Under the pieces are notes generated by a model. The model was given only the letters and a program-made list of their open reading frames with translations. It had not been told where the DNA came from and did no database searches. A program made the position numbers and the translations under genes. Positions 13,448-13,782 of a DNA stretch of 13,782 nucleotides are shown here, piece after piece (the first letter of the stretch is position 1; the number at the start of each line of letters is the position of its first letter). The stretch spans positions 1-13,782 of the forward strand of contig CAYTTV010000074.1 of assembly GCA_964440915.1 (NCBI GenBank). The letters run 5' to 3'. This DNA comes from CAMPJM01 sp964440915. GTDB lineage: Bacteria > Bacteroidota > Bacteroidia > Cytophagales > Cyclobacteriaceae.

Positions 13448-13461
13448 ATAATCCTGATTAT
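13448..13461. promoter_or_regulatory. Dyad in the fur promoter, possible autoregulatory operator
   Basis: ATAATC, 2 nt, GATTAT is a perfect 6-bp dyad lying in the spacer just upstream of the fur -7 element. Fur-family genes are often self-controlled and their sites are AT-rich dyads built from GATAAT-like units. The arrangement here differs from the E. coli 19-bp box, so the assignment is tentative. Confidence 0.35.
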
Positions 13462-13522
13462 TTGTATAGCCTTTGAGGCAAGGAATGAGCCTCTGACAGA
13501 ACTGTTTGAAAGAAGAATGCAA

Positions 13523-13543
13523 TAGCGCAATCTTTTTGCGCTA
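13523..13543. promoter_or_regulatory. Perfect 8-bp-arm dyad upstream of the tRNA promoter
   Basis: TAGCGCAA (13523-13530), 5 nt, TTGCGCTA (13536-13543). It lies 5 nt before the -33 element of the tRNA promoter and in the fur/tRNA divergent region, so no gene needs it as a terminator. It may bind a regulator of either gene. Confidence 0.4.
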
Positions 13544-13548
13544 AAAAC

Positions 13549-13581
13549 TTTGGTGGAATTCAATAAAAACCTATACATTTG
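13549..13581 (+). promoter_or_regulatory. Predicted promoter of tRNA-Ser
   Basis: TTTG (13549-13552), 21 nt, then TACATTTG (13574-13581), a full match to the Bacteroidota pattern. Transcription would start near 13588, giving a 5' extension of about 70 nt to be removed by RNase P. Confidence 0.6.
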
Positions 13582-13658
13582 CATTCCATTTGAACACTAG
13601 GTTGAATGGAAGCCAGATTTCTTCAATAGGAAGAAAAGGTGAATTGTGACAATACAAT

Positions 13659-13743
13659 AGAGAGTTGGCGGAGCGGTCGAACGCGGCGGTCTTGAAAACC
13701 GTTGACTGTAACAGGTCCGGGGGTTCGAATCCCTCACTCTCTG
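13659..13743 (+). tRNA. tRNA-Ser (anticodon UGA)
   Basis: A class II tRNA of 85 nt. Acceptor stem AGAGAGT (13659-13665) pairs with ACTCTCT (13736-13742), discriminator G at 13743. The D arm follows. Anticodon stem GCGGT/ACCGT (13686-13690, 13698-13702) has one G-T pair and loop CTTGAAA with anticodon TGA at 13693-13695. A long variable arm (about 13703-13718) is the serine hallmark. T stem GGGGG/CCCTC has loop TTCGAAT (13724-13730). The next bases are CAA, so CCA is not encoded and must be added. It reads UCA and, by wobble, other UCN codons. It has its own promoter and terminator. Confidence 0.96.
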
Positions 13744-13744
13744 C

Positions 13745-13775
13745 AAAGCCTCGGAATACCTCCGGGGCTTTTTTT
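13745..13775 (+). terminator. Intrinsic terminator of tRNA-Ser
   Basis: AAAGCCTCGG (13745-13754), 7-nt loop, CCGGGGCTTT (13762-13771): a 10-bp stem with one T-G pair, running into a T tract to 13775. It begins two bases after the tRNA discriminator. Confidence 0.9.
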
Positions 13776-13782
13776 ATGCACT

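Noticed and set aside
13659..13775. tRNA as an integration site for a mobile element
   Set aside because: The tRNA is followed at once by its terminator; no second copy of the tRNA 3' end and no integrase are seen in the window.

Overview
The window looks like a chromosomal segment of a Bacteroidota bacterium, most likely a Cytophagales-type marine or soil organism. The evidence is the gene content (Crp/Fnr, MurI, PepSY-TM, GltBD, PurA, STAS, Fur), ribosome binding regions that are A-rich and lack GGAGG, and several upstream regions carrying the Bacteroidota promoter pattern (TTG about 19-21 nt before TAnnTTTG). The genus cannot be named from sequence alone.

Layout. (1) Positions 1-645 are accessory-like: the 3' end of an unrecognised gene, followed 8 nt later by a long imperfect palindrome (305-436) with the architecture of an integron attC site, then noncoding DNA. 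(2) 646-2390 holds a divergent pair: a Crp/Fnr-type regulator (minus) and glutamate racemase murI (plus), with a perfect 10-bp-arm palindrome between them. (3) 2402-3622 (minus) is a four-helix PepSY-TM protein, probably linked to iron or siderophore reduction. Its leader has a good promoter, a dyad and a terminator-like hairpin. (4) 3767-4577 is a long gap without a recognised gene. It contains a very AT-rich stretch with an excellent promoter and a possible 26-residue hydrophobic peptide. (5) 4578-10576 is gltB-gltD, the two subunits of NADPH-dependent glutamate synthase, 11 nt apart and presumably one operon. (6) 10776-11009 is a small unrecognised gene that converges on purA at a shared hairpin terminator. 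(7) Read from the right, fur, a STAS-domain protein and purA lie in series on the minus strand. (8) A tRNA-Ser(UGA) with its own promoter and terminator closes the window, divergent from fur.

Together the genes cover core nitrogen assimilation (GltBD), purine synthesis (PurA), cell-wall D-glutamate supply (MurI) and iron or redox control (Fur, PepSY-TM, Crp/Fnr). GltBD makes the L-glutamate that MurI racemises. Nothing here is a clear new multi-gene system. The signals most worth following are the attC-like element behind the first gene, the Crp/Fnr protein that keeps three of the four FNR iron-sulfur cysteines, and several unexplained dyads and small reading frames next to good promoters.
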